Shown: positions 1 to 7,791 of the stretch, piece by piece
Position numbering within the stretch: the first letter of the stretch is position 1
Layout of the letters: each line of letters begins with the position of its first letter
From: an uncultured Brachyspira sp.
GTDB lineage: Bacteria; Spirochaetota; Brachyspiria; Brachyspirales; Brachyspiraceae
Direction: 5' to 3'
DNA length: 56,118 nucleotides
Assembly (NCBI RefSeq): GCF_934747485.1
Contig: NZ_CAKVGN010000010.1
Span: 1 to 56,118, forward strand
Program-made: the position numbers and the translations under genes
The notes under the pieces: generated by a model
Database searches by the model: none
What the model saw: the letters and a program-made list of their open reading frames with translations, nothing else
Told to the model about the DNA's origin: nothing

Positions 1-158
1 TTAGCTATTTATATTATAAGGAATACCTACTTTATTTTAACTAAAAAACGTGCAATATCTATGGCTCCTAAACACAATTAATTATAAAATATTCTTGATT
101 TTTTAATGAAAATGCTATACCGTAATATCAATATTACATTTTAAAAAGGAATATCACT
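1..158. other. Window edge with partial repeat-like sequence
   Basis: No gene is visible before the first coding region. Read on the minus strand, roughly positions 82 to 10 resemble the last 80 bases of the window: both hold AGGAGCCA, then ATATTGCA after a few bases, then ATTCCTTA. An extended -10-like TGCTATACC lies near 113-121, upstream of the first gene, but the -35 is unclear. Confidence 0.4.
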
Positions 159-683
159 ATGAAAAAAAATATTCCAATAATAGTTCTAAGCTCAGCAATT
201 GCAGGTGCCGGCGTTTCTTATTTTGTTTTTAAGCAAATACAAAAATCTTATTTTTATATTAAAAGCTATGACAAAAAATTTGAAATGAAGTTTTCTAATA
301 AATGGCATGTATCAAAAGAAAAAAATGAGCTTAATGAAAACTCAAACCTTGAACTAATTAACAATAAAGATTCTCTTTGCTTTATAATGTTCTCTAAAAA
401 TAAAACTGAAGTGAATAATATAACTTTAGAAGAATACAATCAAAATACAGTAAATGGTATTAGAGAAAATAATATAATATTAAGTTCTAATAAAATCGCT
501 ATACATAAAAAGAATGTTTATATTACAGAGTTTTATTCTAATTATAAAGATGTTGATGTGCATTATTCTATATATGTGCTTGAAACAAATAATTATTATC
601 ATCAATTTATGATAGCTTCTATGAGCGGTAAAAATTATTATAGTAAAATAAAAAATATATTATCTACTTTAAAAGAAATATAA
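159..683 (+). CDS. Membrane-anchored or secreted protein of unknown function
   Basis: 174 residues. An N-terminal hydrophobic segment (about residues 5-25, after Lys2-Lys3) would anchor or export the protein. The rest is polar and Asn/Lys/Tyr rich, with the feel of a PsbP/DUF1795-type extracytoplasmic fold (a Trp near residue 49, an alternating hydrophobic pattern, and a late Tyr-rich strand before a final helix), but I do not recognise it firmly. AAGGA sits about 10 bases before the ATG. It is followed after 14 bases by another exported small protein, so the two are probably co-transcribed. No function is assigned. Confidence 0.7.
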   Translation: MKKNIPIIVLSSAIAGAGVSYFVFKQIQKSYFYIKSYDKKFEMKFSNKWHVSKEKNELNENSNLELINNKDSLCFIMFSKNKTEVNNITLEEYNQNTVNGIRENNIILSSNKIAIHKKNVYITEFYSNYKDVDVHYSIYVLETNNYYHQFMIASMSGKNYYSKIKNILSTLKEI

Positions 684-697
684 TTATTATAAACACT

Positions 698-1132
698 ATG
701 AAAAACAAATTAAAATATATTTTTATATTATTATTTTTATTTGAAATTAGTTTATTTTCAGAACAAAGAATATTTTTATCATCAAATTTAATAGGAGATG
801 ATTTGAGAAAAGAAATTATTAATTGGGTGAAAAATAATTCAATAAACGAAGAAAATTATAAAATATTAGATAATGGTTTTATATATTTTTTTTATGTATC
901 AAATATAGATGATAATAAAAATAAGTTTTTATGTTTTGACATTACTTTTAATTTGCAGCATGACAAGTTTATAGTAGATTTCTCTAATCCTAAAATATTT
1001 GATAAAGAAAAAAATGAAATAAAAGATTTAGAGTTCAGCACTATAAGTAAATTAACAAAAACAGGCTGGTTTAAATCATATAATGAAGAGATAGATAAAA
1101 TAGTAGAGGATATTGAAAATATAATAAGCTAA
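698..1132 (+). CDS. Small secreted protein of unknown function
   Basis: 144 residues. The N-terminus (MKNKLKYIFILLFLFEISLF, then Ser-Glu) is a typical signal peptide, with probable cleavage near residue 21. The mature part is acidic and Asn rich with no cysteine cluster or catalytic motif I can name. No clear Shine-Dalgarno sequence is seen, and the gene starts 14 bases after the preceding stop, so translational coupling is possible. An exported periplasmic protein is the safest reading. Confidence 0.68.
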   Translation: MKNKLKYIFILLFLFEISLFSEQRIFLSSNLIGDDLRKEIINWVKNNSINEENYKILDNGFIYFFYVSNIDDNKNKFLCFDITFNLQHDKFIVDFSNPKIFDKEKNEIKDLEFSTISKLTKTGWFKSYNEEIDKIVEDIENIIS

Positions 1133-1218
1133 ATTTATATTTATTAGTATGTTGACAAAAAGAGTAATTACATTTAATATCTTAGAAGATAATTATATAA
1201 CATTAGGAGGATATTTTT

Positions 1219-1503
1219 ATGACTAAAGGAATATTTTCTTTTATACTTGGTGTAAGTGCCGGCGTTGCATTAGGTTTATTATTTGCTCCAAAAGCTGGTG
1301 AAGAGACTAGAGAAGACATTAAAGAAACTATGGATAATATTAAATATAAAGTAGATGATTTGTATCATAGAGGAGTTATTAAGACTTCTGAATTATATGA
1401 AAAAGGCAGAGAAAAGACTTCTGAATTATACGAAAAAGGTAAAGAAAAAACTTCAGATTTTTTAGATAAAAGAAAAAAGAAATCTGATGAAGTTGATGCT
1501 TAA
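1219..1503 (+). CDS. YtxH-domain protein with 11-residue helical repeats
   Basis: 94 residues. The N-terminus is the YtxH signature: a glycine-rich membrane segment (residues 5-25) ending in LLFAPKAGEETRE. A long charged helix follows, and residues 54-84 contain an 11-residue repeat (KTSELYEKGRE, KTSELYEKGKE, KTSDFLDKRKK) that is also evident in the DNA. YtxH proteins are small stress-associated membrane-anchored proteins whose biochemical role is not settled. The start is secure because AGGAGG lies 8-9 bases upstream. The next gene begins 22 bases downstream and encodes another single-span protein, as often seen for YtxH/DUF948 pairs. Confidence 0.85.
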   Translation: MTKGIFSFILGVSAGVALGLLFAPKAGEETREDIKETMDNIKYKVDDLYHRGVIKTSELYEKGREKTSELYEKGKEKTSDFLDKRKKKSDEVDA

Positions 1504-1524
1504 TTTTTTGATAGTTATTTAAAT

Positions 1525-1917
1525 ATGAGTGATATTACTTTTCAATTAAACGTTATTGCTATATCATTGGCTTTTATAGCTATAGCAATATTAATATTAA
1601 CTTTGGCTATGTTTTTTGTATTGCTTGCTACACATTTTAGATTTAGCAGCAGATTTGATAAGATAATAGATAATATAGAATCTATTAGCGAAAAAGTTAA
1701 TAATATAGCAGTATTTGTAGAATCTGAAGCTGACAAAACAAAAAAAAGTTTGTCAGATATGCATGACGCTTTAGATAATGTTACCAGCAGTTTTTATGGT
1801 ATTACAAACTCGCTTAGAGATTTTACCGATAATTTCAATTTTATGAATATAATTAACTCTATTGTTGGTTTATTTAAAAGAAAAAACAAAACTGATGACG
1901 ATGAATTTAATTTTTAA
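1525..1917 (+). CDS. DUF948-like membrane protein
   Basis: 130 residues. One long N-terminal transmembrane helix (about residues 8-36) is followed by a heptad-like amphipathic region (FDKIIDNIESISEKVNNIAV and onward) typical of DUF948 proteins, which commonly accompany YtxH. The C-terminus is acidic (KTDDDEFNF). The gene lies directly behind the YtxH gene and four bases before the next start, so the three look like one operon. Function is unknown. The family call rests on architecture and neighbourhood rather than on a diagnostic motif. Confidence 0.65.
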   Translation: MSDITFQLNVIAISLAFIAIAILILTLAMFFVLLATHFRFSSRFDKIIDNIESISEKVNNIAVFVESEADKTKKSLSDMHDALDNVTSSFYGITNSLRDFTDNFNFMNIINSIVGLFKRKNKTDDDEFNF

Positions 1918-1932
1918 TTTGTGGAAAGATAT

Positions 1933-2982
1933 ATGAAAAAAAAATTATTATTAATAAGCTTTATACTATTTGTTTCTGTATGTTCTTTATATTCTAATGA
2001 AGATTTCGCCATAAAAATAACAGATGCTGATGGAAACTTAAAAAAACTTATCACTAAAAATGAGTTTCTTAATGATGTAACAAATTTAATAACATTAAGA
2101 GGCGGTAATGAAGAGGCTATTAATATAATTATTACAAATGAATTGCAGTTATGGCAAATAGCTAATCAAATAATAGAGCAAGAGGTTTTGTATATTAAAG
2201 CTGTAGAAGAGGGCTATGATAAAGATAGTGATTTGATGGCGAGAATAGAAAAAGAAAGAGATAATCAAATAGTGCAATTATATATGCAAAAAAAAGTGCC
2301 TAAAGATTTTAGTGTTGTAACAGATGCTCAAAAGAGAAGTTTTTACAATACAAATAAAAACCGTTTGCATCCAAATGTTACTTTTGACCAGTTATCTCTT
2401 CAAATAGAATATGCTATCATTCAAGAACGTATGCGTAATGAATATAATAAAATATTGCAGAATGCTAAAACTAACTACACTAAATTTGAATATTCATCTG
2501 CTAAAGACCCTTGTATTACAATAGAAGAAACAACTATTCCATTATCTAAATTTAATGAAATGTTTAATGAAAATCTAAAGCAAGCTGGAGATAATATTCC
2601 GCCTGCATTAAAGGCACAAGCACGTGATAGTATGTTTAATGCTTTTGCTGCTATGGAAGTTATGCTTTATGATGCAAAAAAAACAGGTTTCTATGATACA
2701 CCAGAGGCTAAATCTTTAGATAATCTAATAACAAGAAATGCTGTTACTGCAAACTATATAGATAAAACTATAAGGGCTAAAATACCTAAGCCTACTGAAG
2801 AAGAAATTAATCAGGCTTATAAACAATATGGAGCTATATATAAAATAGATTCTCTTCCATATCAAGAAGCTCAAAAAGCATTAGAGACTTTAGTAATAGA
2901 AGCTAAAACTCAGCAAATATATCAAGTATTAATTGCTCAGTTAAGATATGGCTACAGTATAGAAAAAGATTTATCTCTATAA
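1933..2982 (+). CDS. SurA-N-like periplasmic chaperone protein
   Basis: 349 residues from the ATG at 1933. A GTG 12 bases earlier is also in frame, but GGAAAGA (1923-1929) is a better ribosome site for the later ATG. A signal peptide (MKKKLLLISFILFVSVCSLY) is followed by alpha-helical, Gln/Lys/Glu-rich sequence in two similar halves, resembling the N-terminal chaperone domain of SurA/PrsA proteins. I see no parvulin catalytic domain, so this is probably a chaperone-type rather than an isomerase-type member. The next gene is predicted to encode an outer-membrane barrel, which would suit a role in barrel delivery (inference). Confidence 0.6.
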   Translation: MKKKLLLISFILFVSVCSLYSNEDFAIKITDADGNLKKLITKNEFLNDVTNLITLRGGNEEAINIIITNELQLWQIANQIIEQEVLYIKAVEEGYDKDSDLMARIEKERDNQIVQLYMQKKVPKDFSVVTDAQKRSFYNTNKNRLHPNVTFDQLSLQIEYAIIQERMRNEYNKILQNAKTNYTKFEYSSAKDPCITIEETTIPLSKFNEMFNENLKQAGDNIPPALKAQARDSMFNAFAAMEVMLYDAKKTGFYDTPEAKSLDNLITRNAVTANYIDKTIRAKIPKPTEEEINQAYKQYGAIYKIDSLPYQEAQKALETLVIEAKTQQIYQVLIAQLRYGYSIEKDLSL

Positions 2983-2991
2983 AATATACTC

Positions 2992-3900
2992 ATGAAAATA
3001 AGAGTTTTATTTATATTAATAATATCAATTACCGTAAGCCGACTATCTTATGCTTCAAGAAATGATTTTTATTTTGATATATCTCCTCTAATAGAAAAAA
3101 ATAAAATGTTTTCTGTGGGCATAGGAGGCATATATTATGAATATAACTCTTGGTTTCAGGATTATAAATTATATATAAATGACCCTCTCGACCAAAATAT
3201 TAGTAAAAGAAATTTATCATTTACATTTATGCCGTATTTTATGGTGAGACCTATTAATTTTTTGGAATTAGGAGTATCTGCAAGTTTTATATATCAAAGG
3301 CAAGATACAAGGCAAGATTTAACAGGGCTTACAAATATGACTGATTCTTTTAATTTTGATGCTATAAATGCAACAGCTAAAGTAACATTTTTGGATTGGT
3401 ATTTATCATTGGGTGCTAAAGTTGGAATGAGCTATAATTTTTCTCAAAGTATTCTTGGTGAAAACAGAGATGCTTTTAATTTTAATGGGGCTTTTTTACT
3501 TGGAATAGTGCCTAAAGTAATACCGCTTAATATATTATTTGCTTATGTGTTTGATACAAGAGATAATTTACAAAGAGATATATTGGAGTTGGGTGAGATA
3601 ATTGGAGGAATTGAGCTAATAACATCTCCTTTTATGACATTATATACAGGTGTAAGTTACGTTTTTCCGTATCAGCCCAAAAAAAGAGATTATTCTTATT
3701 TAGAGCCTTTCGTAAAGTTTAAAGCTACAATATCAGATTTTTTATATATGACCATTACATACCGAAAAATTATACTTGGTACAGGAAATGTTCCAAACAC
3801 ATCAACTGTTGATTTTTCTATAGAATATATGTTCTATGGACCGGGTGATTGGTGGTATTTGGGAAGACCGAAAGAGAAAAGAAAACAATATAGCTACTAA
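2992..3900 (+). CDS. Putative outer-membrane beta-barrel protein
   Basis: 302 residues with a signal peptide (cleavage near SRLSYA-S). The mature part has alternating aromatic/hydrophobic strands separated by polar turns (for example FMPYFMVRPINFLELGVSAS), the pattern of an outer-membrane barrel, and it ends near an aromatic residue (QYSY). It starts 9 bases after the SurA-like gene and is the last gene of the rightward run. Substrate or pore function cannot be read from sequence. A periplasmic beta-rich protein is the alternative. Confidence 0.6.
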   Translation: MKIRVLFILIISITVSRLSYASRNDFYFDISPLIEKNKMFSVGIGGIYYEYNSWFQDYKLYINDPLDQNISKRNLSFTFMPYFMVRPINFLELGVSASFIYQRQDTRQDLTGLTNMTDSFNFDAINATAKVTFLDWYLSLGAKVGMSYNFSQSILGENRDAFNFNGAFLLGIVPKVIPLNILFAYVFDTRDNLQRDILELGEIIGGIELITSPFMTLYTGVSYVFPYQPKKRDYSYLEPFVKFKATISDFLYMTITYRKIILGTGNVPNTSTVDFSIEYMFYGPGDWWYLGRPKEKRKQYSY

Positions 3901-4231
3901 TTTTTAAGTTTATTAAAAAAATATATTTCACTGTTTTGTTAGTGGTGGCTTTGCCCCCTGCGAAGCGTACCCGAAGGGTAAAAACTTTGACGAAGTCCGC
4001 AGAGCGTAGCTGTGGGAAAAAGTTGACAGAAAATATTTTTATGTTTTTTATTCTCGGGGGCTAGCCCCCGCACCCCCAGTTCTTTTGCCGATAGGCACCT
4101 ACTCGGTACGACCGAAGGGAGTCCTTCAGGGCGACCGTAGGAAATGCCCTTGCGGCGTGCCACAAAGAACCAAAAAGGCTGCATTTTTATTATAAATTTT
4201 ATAATTTAATTGTACATTAAAATGCACTCCC

Positions 4232-4277
4232 CCGCACGACTAAGAAGTTATAATTAAAGCATAGCATTACCGTGCGG
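4232..4277 (+). repeat. 46-bp CCGCACG/CGTGCGG unit, copy 1
   Basis: Seven-base inverted arms CCGCACG and CGTGCGG enclose a 32-base A/T-rich core (ACTAAGAAG...GCATTAC). The same unit, same length, is at 6393-6438 (identical) and 26111-26156 (two core changes). Confidence 0.9.
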
Positions 4278-4339
4278 AAAACTCATATGGCGAATACTTC
4301 AAAAAAAAAAAATAATTGTGAATAAAAAAGCAATACCAC

Positions 4340-4385
4340 CCGCACACCTAAAGGGCTATGATTAAAACAGAGTATTGTCGTGCGG
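4340..4385 (+). repeat. 46-bp unit, copy 2 (variant core)
   Basis: Same architecture with core CCTAAAGGG...GTATTGT. The left arm here is CCGCACA, one base off the inverted repeat; the partner copy at 26218-26263 has the intact CCGCACG. Confidence 0.85.
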
Positions 4386-4513
4386 CAAGCCGCTACGGCG
4401 AGTAGTGGTACAGCTCATACGCGGGAAAAAGAACAATAAAAAATTGATAGAAAATTATTGTTTTAATAATGCATTAATTAAAAATTAAATACATTATTAA
4501 ATAGATATATTAA

Positions 4514-5251
4514 TTATATAGAAAATAATGCATTAATAGAATTGCCCAATATATATGTTGCTATGGTTTGTATAAAAGAAAGTATAGTTCTTAATATTCC
4601 AAAGAAAAGTAAGGCATATAATATTAAAAAACCATAAGGGTATATTCTGTCATAAGTATTTTTGCCTTTGTTTGATAAGAAAAACCTTAATATCCAACCG
4701 CCGTCTAATGGAGGAAAAGGAAGCAAATTAAAAAACATAAGCATTATATTAATCATATAGAACATTATAAGCATTGTAATTACTATTGGCAATGCATTTA
4801 AAAATATATTAGTAAGTATATTTAAATTGGCTTGTAATGCCATTATTAATTTGTATATTACAAAAGTGCCGTCCACAGGAAAAGCTAAAATCTTTATTAT
4901 AATAAAAGAAACAGTAGCAAGCATTAAATTAGCAAAGGGTCCAGCAAAAGACACTAAAGCTTGGTCTCTTTCAAAATTAGAAAAATTTCTTGAATCTACA
5001 GGAACAGCTTTCATCCAACCTATAACAGGTATGCCAGTAACAGCAGCAAGCAAAGGCAATACAACACTTCCAAGTATATCTATATGAGCAAATGGGTTCA
5101 ATGTCAATCTTCCTAAACTTTTAGCAGTATTATCTCCAAAAAAATAAGCAACCCTCGCATGGGAATATTCATGCATACTAGCTGATATTATAAAAACAAC
5201 ATATGATATTATTCCTATTGATAATCTATTAGCAAATATTTCACTTACCAT
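4514..5251 (-). CDS. Site-2-protease-like M50 zinc metalloprotease
   Basis: 245 residues, polytopic. The zinc motif HEYSH is at residues 27-31 inside the first hydrophobic helix, and the second metal-ligand motif LLPFPPLDGG places Asp183 in a later helix. This is the S2P/rhomboid-like M50B layout of the short 'site-2 protease family' proteins that lack a PDZ domain. It would cleave substrates within the membrane; the substrate is unknown. It lies downstream of trmD on the same strand with a 94-base gap, and its 3' end faces repeat array A. Confidence 0.9.
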   Translation of the reverse strand: MVSEIFANRLSIGIISYVVFIISASMHEYSHARVAYFFGDNTAKSLGRLTLNPFAHIDILGSVVLPLLAAVTGIPVIGWMKAVPVDSRNFSNFERDQALVSFAGPFANLMLATVSFIIIKILAFPVDGTFVIYKLIMALQANLNILTNIFLNALPIVITMLIMFYMINIMLMFFNLLPFPPLDGGWILRFFLSNKGKNTYDRIYPYGFLILYALLFFGILRTILSFIQTIATYILGNSINALFSI

Positions 5252-5345
5252 TTTTATTATATTCTCTCTATATTTTTAAATTCTCTTTTAGTAAATTTTC
5301 TTAATAATAATATATTAAAAACAATATAAATGTCAAAAAGAAAAA

Positions 5346-6086
5346 TTATAATGTTTTGTTAGTTTTATCTATTAAATAATTAAATATAGTCTTTATGTCT
5401 TTTTTTGATAAATCAATATTTTTAAACATATCAGAACGATTAATAAAAGTTTTTATAATGCTTCTCTCTCTCCTATATTCTTCTATAAGTTTATGATTAC
5501 CAGAAATTAAAACATCAGGCACTTTCATATTATCTATTTCATAAGGTCTTGTATACTGTTCGTATTCTAAAAGCCCATTAGCATTCTCTTCAAAAGTATC
5601 ATTTACCACAGATTCGCTATTATTAAGCACCCCCTTATATCTGCATATTGCATCTATAATCAAAAGTGCTGGTATCTCTCCGCCGCTTAAAACATAATCA
5701 CCTATACTTATAGTTTCGTCAGCATATTTTTTTTCAACTCTATAATCTATGCCCTCATAGTGCCCAAGTATTAATGTGATATGTTCTTTTTTTGACAGCT
5801 CTTTTATTTTTTCTTGAGTCAATGTTTTTCCGGAAGGAGAAAATATTATAGTGTGTCCTTTGTTGTTACTCTCAAAATATTTTTTAAAAATAGTGTAGGT
5901 CATAATCATACCCGGTCCTCCGCCATAGGTATAATCATCACATTTTTTATAATTTCCCTCTCCAAACTCACGCATATTAACAATATTAATATCAACGGCA
6001 TTGCTTTCTTTTGCCATAGATATAACACCGCTGTTTAGAGGGCTTTCATAGAAGTTAGGGAAAAGTGTAAGTATATCAATTATCAT
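5346..6086 (-). CDS. trmD: tRNA (guanine-37-N1)-methyltransferase TrmD
   Basis: 246 residues, the usual TrmD length. It methylates G37 of tRNAs using S-adenosylmethionine. Family motifs are present in order: MIIDILTLFP at the start, YGGGPGM near residue 54, GHYEGIDYRV near 110, and the knotted SAM site SIGDYVLSGGE. In many bacteria trmD sits with rpsP, rimM and rplS; here none of these flanks it, and an array of non-coding repeats lies upstream instead. Confidence 0.97.
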   Translation of the reverse strand: MIIDILTLFPNFYESPLNSGVISMAKESNAVDINIVNMREFGEGNYKKCDDYTYGGGPGMIMTYTIFKKYFESNNKGHTIIFSPSGKTLTQEKIKELSKKEHITLILGHYEGIDYRVEKKYADETISIGDYVLSGGEIPALLIIDAICRYKGVLNNSESVVNDTFEENANGLLEYEQYTRPYEIDNMKVPDVLISGNHKLIEEYRRERSIIKTFINRSDMFKNIDLSKKDIKTIFNYLIDKTNKTL

Positions 6087-6184
6087 CTAACAAAATCCAA
6101 GAGATGTATTTTTTTATTATTTATTATTATTAAAAAATAATATACTAATTCATGAAAAAAGTAAAAATTTTCAGAGCATAATTA

Positions 6185-6535
6185 CTTTATAATATGGAGT
6201 AACTTTTTAAGTTTTTTTAATTATTCGTAGGGTTTTGCCAAGAATATTTTTTTAGTTTTATTGTTCTCGGGTACTAGCACCCCCACTTCTTTTGCGACCG
6301 AAGGAAGTGCCGGCGGCGTGGCCCAAAGAAGCAAAAGGACTGCATTTTTATTATAAATTTTATAATTTAATTGTACATTAAAATGCACTCCCCCGCACGA
6401 CTAAGAAGTTATAATTAAAGCATAGCATTACCGTGCGGTAAGCCCTCGACCGTAGGGAGTGCACAGCTAGGCGAGTAATGCGGCAAGGTGGTACAGCTCG
6501 TACGCGGAAAAAGTTGATAGAAAACAATTATTTTA
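6185..6535 (+). repeat. Mosaic hairpin repeat array B, forward, one 46-bp unit
   Basis: Occupies most of the gap between the trmD start and the LUD-gene end. It has a degenerate G/C core (GGGTACTAGCACCCCC near 6269), a left block with CACTTCTTTTGC and return arm CAAAGAAGCAAAAGG (6324-6338), the 46-bp unit at 6393-6438, and a half right block (GCGGAAAAAGTTG near 6504-6516). Nothing resembling a gene is seen. Confidence 0.88.
6393..6438 (+). repeat. 46-bp CCGCACG/CGTGCGG unit, copy 3
   Basis: Identical to 4232-4277; the identity extends leftwards to 6340, giving 99 identical bases about 2.1 kb from the first copy. Confidence 0.9.
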
Positions 6536-6542
6536 ATATAAA

Positions 6543-7172
6543 CTAAAAACCTAATTCTTCATCTATAAATAATATATGTATTCTATTTCTTATATGGCAT
6601 TTATTTATAATTACGGTATAAGAACATAACCTATCTTCTATATTACAATTCTCATTACAAATCATATCCCCTACACTGCAAGGATTATTTACTTTAAATC
6701 TTATAGAGTTTTGTGAAGCTGCAAAATCTTTAGCTCTCTTTAATGCATCATCTTGAGTATTTGCAATCTTATTTCTTCCTACAATTAAATAAACTTTTTT
6801 TGGTCCGTAAATCATAGCAGAAACTCTATTTCCGCTTCCATCTATAGCAATAACATCTCCATTTTTACTTAAAGCATTAGCAGAACATAAATATACATCA
6901 GCAGTAAATGCCTTAATCTCTGCTTCCGCTTTTAATTCTTTATTGTTTCTGTCTACAAAATTTTTATAATCTTTTAAATCTTCTAATATACCCATCTGAT
7001 TAACACTCGCACTTCCGCCAAATGTTATAACATCATCTTTTTTTATTTGAGATAATAAAAACTTTTTAGCTTCTTCTTTATTAGAAAAGCTATCAAAAGC
7101 AAAACCTTTTTTAGTAAAATTAGTTTTTAAAATGTTAGACAAATTATTAAAATACTCTTCTTGAATAGTCAT
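6543..7172 (-). CDS. LUD-domain (YkgG/LutC-like) protein
   Basis: 209 residues from the ATG at 7172, chosen because GGAG lies 6-8 bases upstream; longer in-frame extensions lack a ribosome site. It matches the LUD (DUF162) fold: DVITFGGSASVNQMGI, then IDGSGNRVSAMIYGPKKVYLIVG, and a Cys-rich C-terminal part (CSVGDMICNENC, residues about 164-175, and a later Cys). Relatives take part in lactate oxidation with LutA/LutB, but stand-alone forms like this are of unknown function. Neither LutA nor LutB is nearby. It is divergent from the encapsulin operon. Confidence 0.88.
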   Translation of the reverse strand: MTIQEEYFNNLSNILKTNFTKKGFAFDSFSNKEEAKKFLLSQIKKDDVITFGGSASVNQMGILEDLKDYKNFVDRNNKELKAEAEIKAFTADVYLCSANALSKNGDVIAIDGSGNRVSAMIYGPKKVYLIVGRNKIANTQDDALKRAKDFAASQNSIRFKVNNPCSVGDMICNENCNIEDRLCSYTVIINKCHIRNRIHILFIDEELGF

Positions 7173-7227
7173 AAAAAACTCCATAAAATAGTTTAATAAA
7201 ATAATTTTAACTAAATAACTTAAATAA

Positions 7228-7256
7228 ATTATACTCAATATAAAAATATTTGTAAA
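7228..7256 (-). promoter_or_regulatory. Sigma-70-type promoter for the LUD gene
   Basis: On the minus strand TTTACA (7256-7251) is followed by 17 bases and a perfect TATAAT (7233-7228), about 55 bases before the chosen start. Confidence 0.6.
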
Positions 7257-7293
7257 TATATATTATTTTTTCTTTTTATATTTGTTTTATATG

Positions 7294-7322
7294 TTGACTT
7301 TTATATTTTTTTATACTATACT
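7294..7322 (+). promoter_or_regulatory. Sigma-70-type promoter of the encapsulin operon
   Basis: TTGACT (7294-7299), a 17-base spacer, then TATACT (7317-7322). The start would fall near 7329, leaving a leader of about 65 bases before the strong ribosome site AAAGGAGG at 7381-7388. Confidence 0.65.
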
Positions 7323-7393
7323 TATTATTAGTAATTAATATTAATAAGTAATTTATTGTATTAACATAATTAGGTATTTCAAAGGAGGAAAGT

Positions 7394-7744
7394 ATGCCTA
7401 GTTTTGCAAATCCGTTTAATGCAAATGTTGAAAGAAAAATAAGTAAAGAAGAATTAATACAGGCTGTGAGATTAGATATAGCTGGGGAATTGGAGGCTAT
7501 ATATTTGTATGATGCTCATTATATGGCTACTGATGACCCTGTTGCTAAGGCTGTGCTTGCTGATATTCGAGATGAAGAGAAGGCTCATGTCGGCGAACTT
7601 ATGGCTCTTTTAAGACATTTAGACTCTAAAGAGGCTGAACATTTTGCTTCTGGAGAGATGGAAGTAAAAGAGATGATGGAAGAGTTGGGAATAAAAGAAC
7701 CAGATTTATCAGGCCTCACAGTAGGAAGTTTGAAAAAAGAATAA
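7394..7744 (+). CDS. Encapsulated ferritin-like cargo protein
   Basis: 116 residues. Two helices carry the half-site diiron residues of encapsulated ferritins: Glu32 (in GELEAIYLY) and Glu62/His65 (in RDEEKAHVGEL). These proteins form dimers and decamers that oxidise Fe(II) inside an encapsulin shell for iron storage. The C-terminus holds LTVGSL (108-113) after a short linker, the standard cargo-loading peptide that binds the shell interior. It resembles the ferritin-like domain fused to some archaeal encapsulins, but is separate here. AAAGGAGG precedes the ATG by 5 bases. The shell gene follows after 47 bases. Confidence 0.93.
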   Translation: MPSFANPFNANVERKISKEELIQAVRLDIAGELEAIYLYDAHYMATDDPVAKAVLADIRDEEKAHVGELMALLRHLDSKEAEHFASGEMEVKEMMEELGIKEPDLSGLTVGSLKKE

Positions 7745-7791
7745 TAATTACTATAATAAATAGTATAAAATTAAATTAAAAAGGAGAATAT

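Larger units (their letters stand above)
3901..4445 (+). repeat. Mosaic hairpin repeat array A, forward, with two 46-bp units
   Basis: Fills the gap between two convergent genes. It starts with TTTTTAAGTTTATT and contains a GGCTTTGCCCCC core near 3948, the perfect palindrome CGGGGGCTAGCCCCCG (4055-4070), a left-block hairpin (CAGTTCTTTTG near 4077, return arm near 4163-4180) and two 46-bp CCGCACG/CGTGCGG units (4232-4277 and 4340-4385). It ends in a half right block (GCGGGAAAAAGAAC, about 4421-4434). Positions 4192-4431 recur almost unchanged at 26071-26309, and 4179-4277 is identical to 6340-6438. No credible gene lies here; short reading frames are by-products of the repeat. Confidence 0.9.

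Noticed and set aside
3939..4184. 81-residue reading frame on the minus strand in array A (with similar frames at 15078-15278 minus, 17128-17331 plus and 41481-41705 plus)
   Set aside because: These frames lie wholly inside the hairpin repeats, share low-complexity products derived from the palindromes (such as SGTLRRGQSHH), lack ribosome sites and do not keep frame between copies.
4232..4277. Integron attC site
   Set aside because: The arms CCGCACG/CGTGCGG lack the GTTRRRY core-site consensus, and no integrase or gene cassettes are present.
4827..5087. Plus-strand frame inside the M50 protease gene, and similar opposite-strand frames in other genes
   Set aside because: Shadows of strongly supported genes, lacking start signals or recognisable domains.
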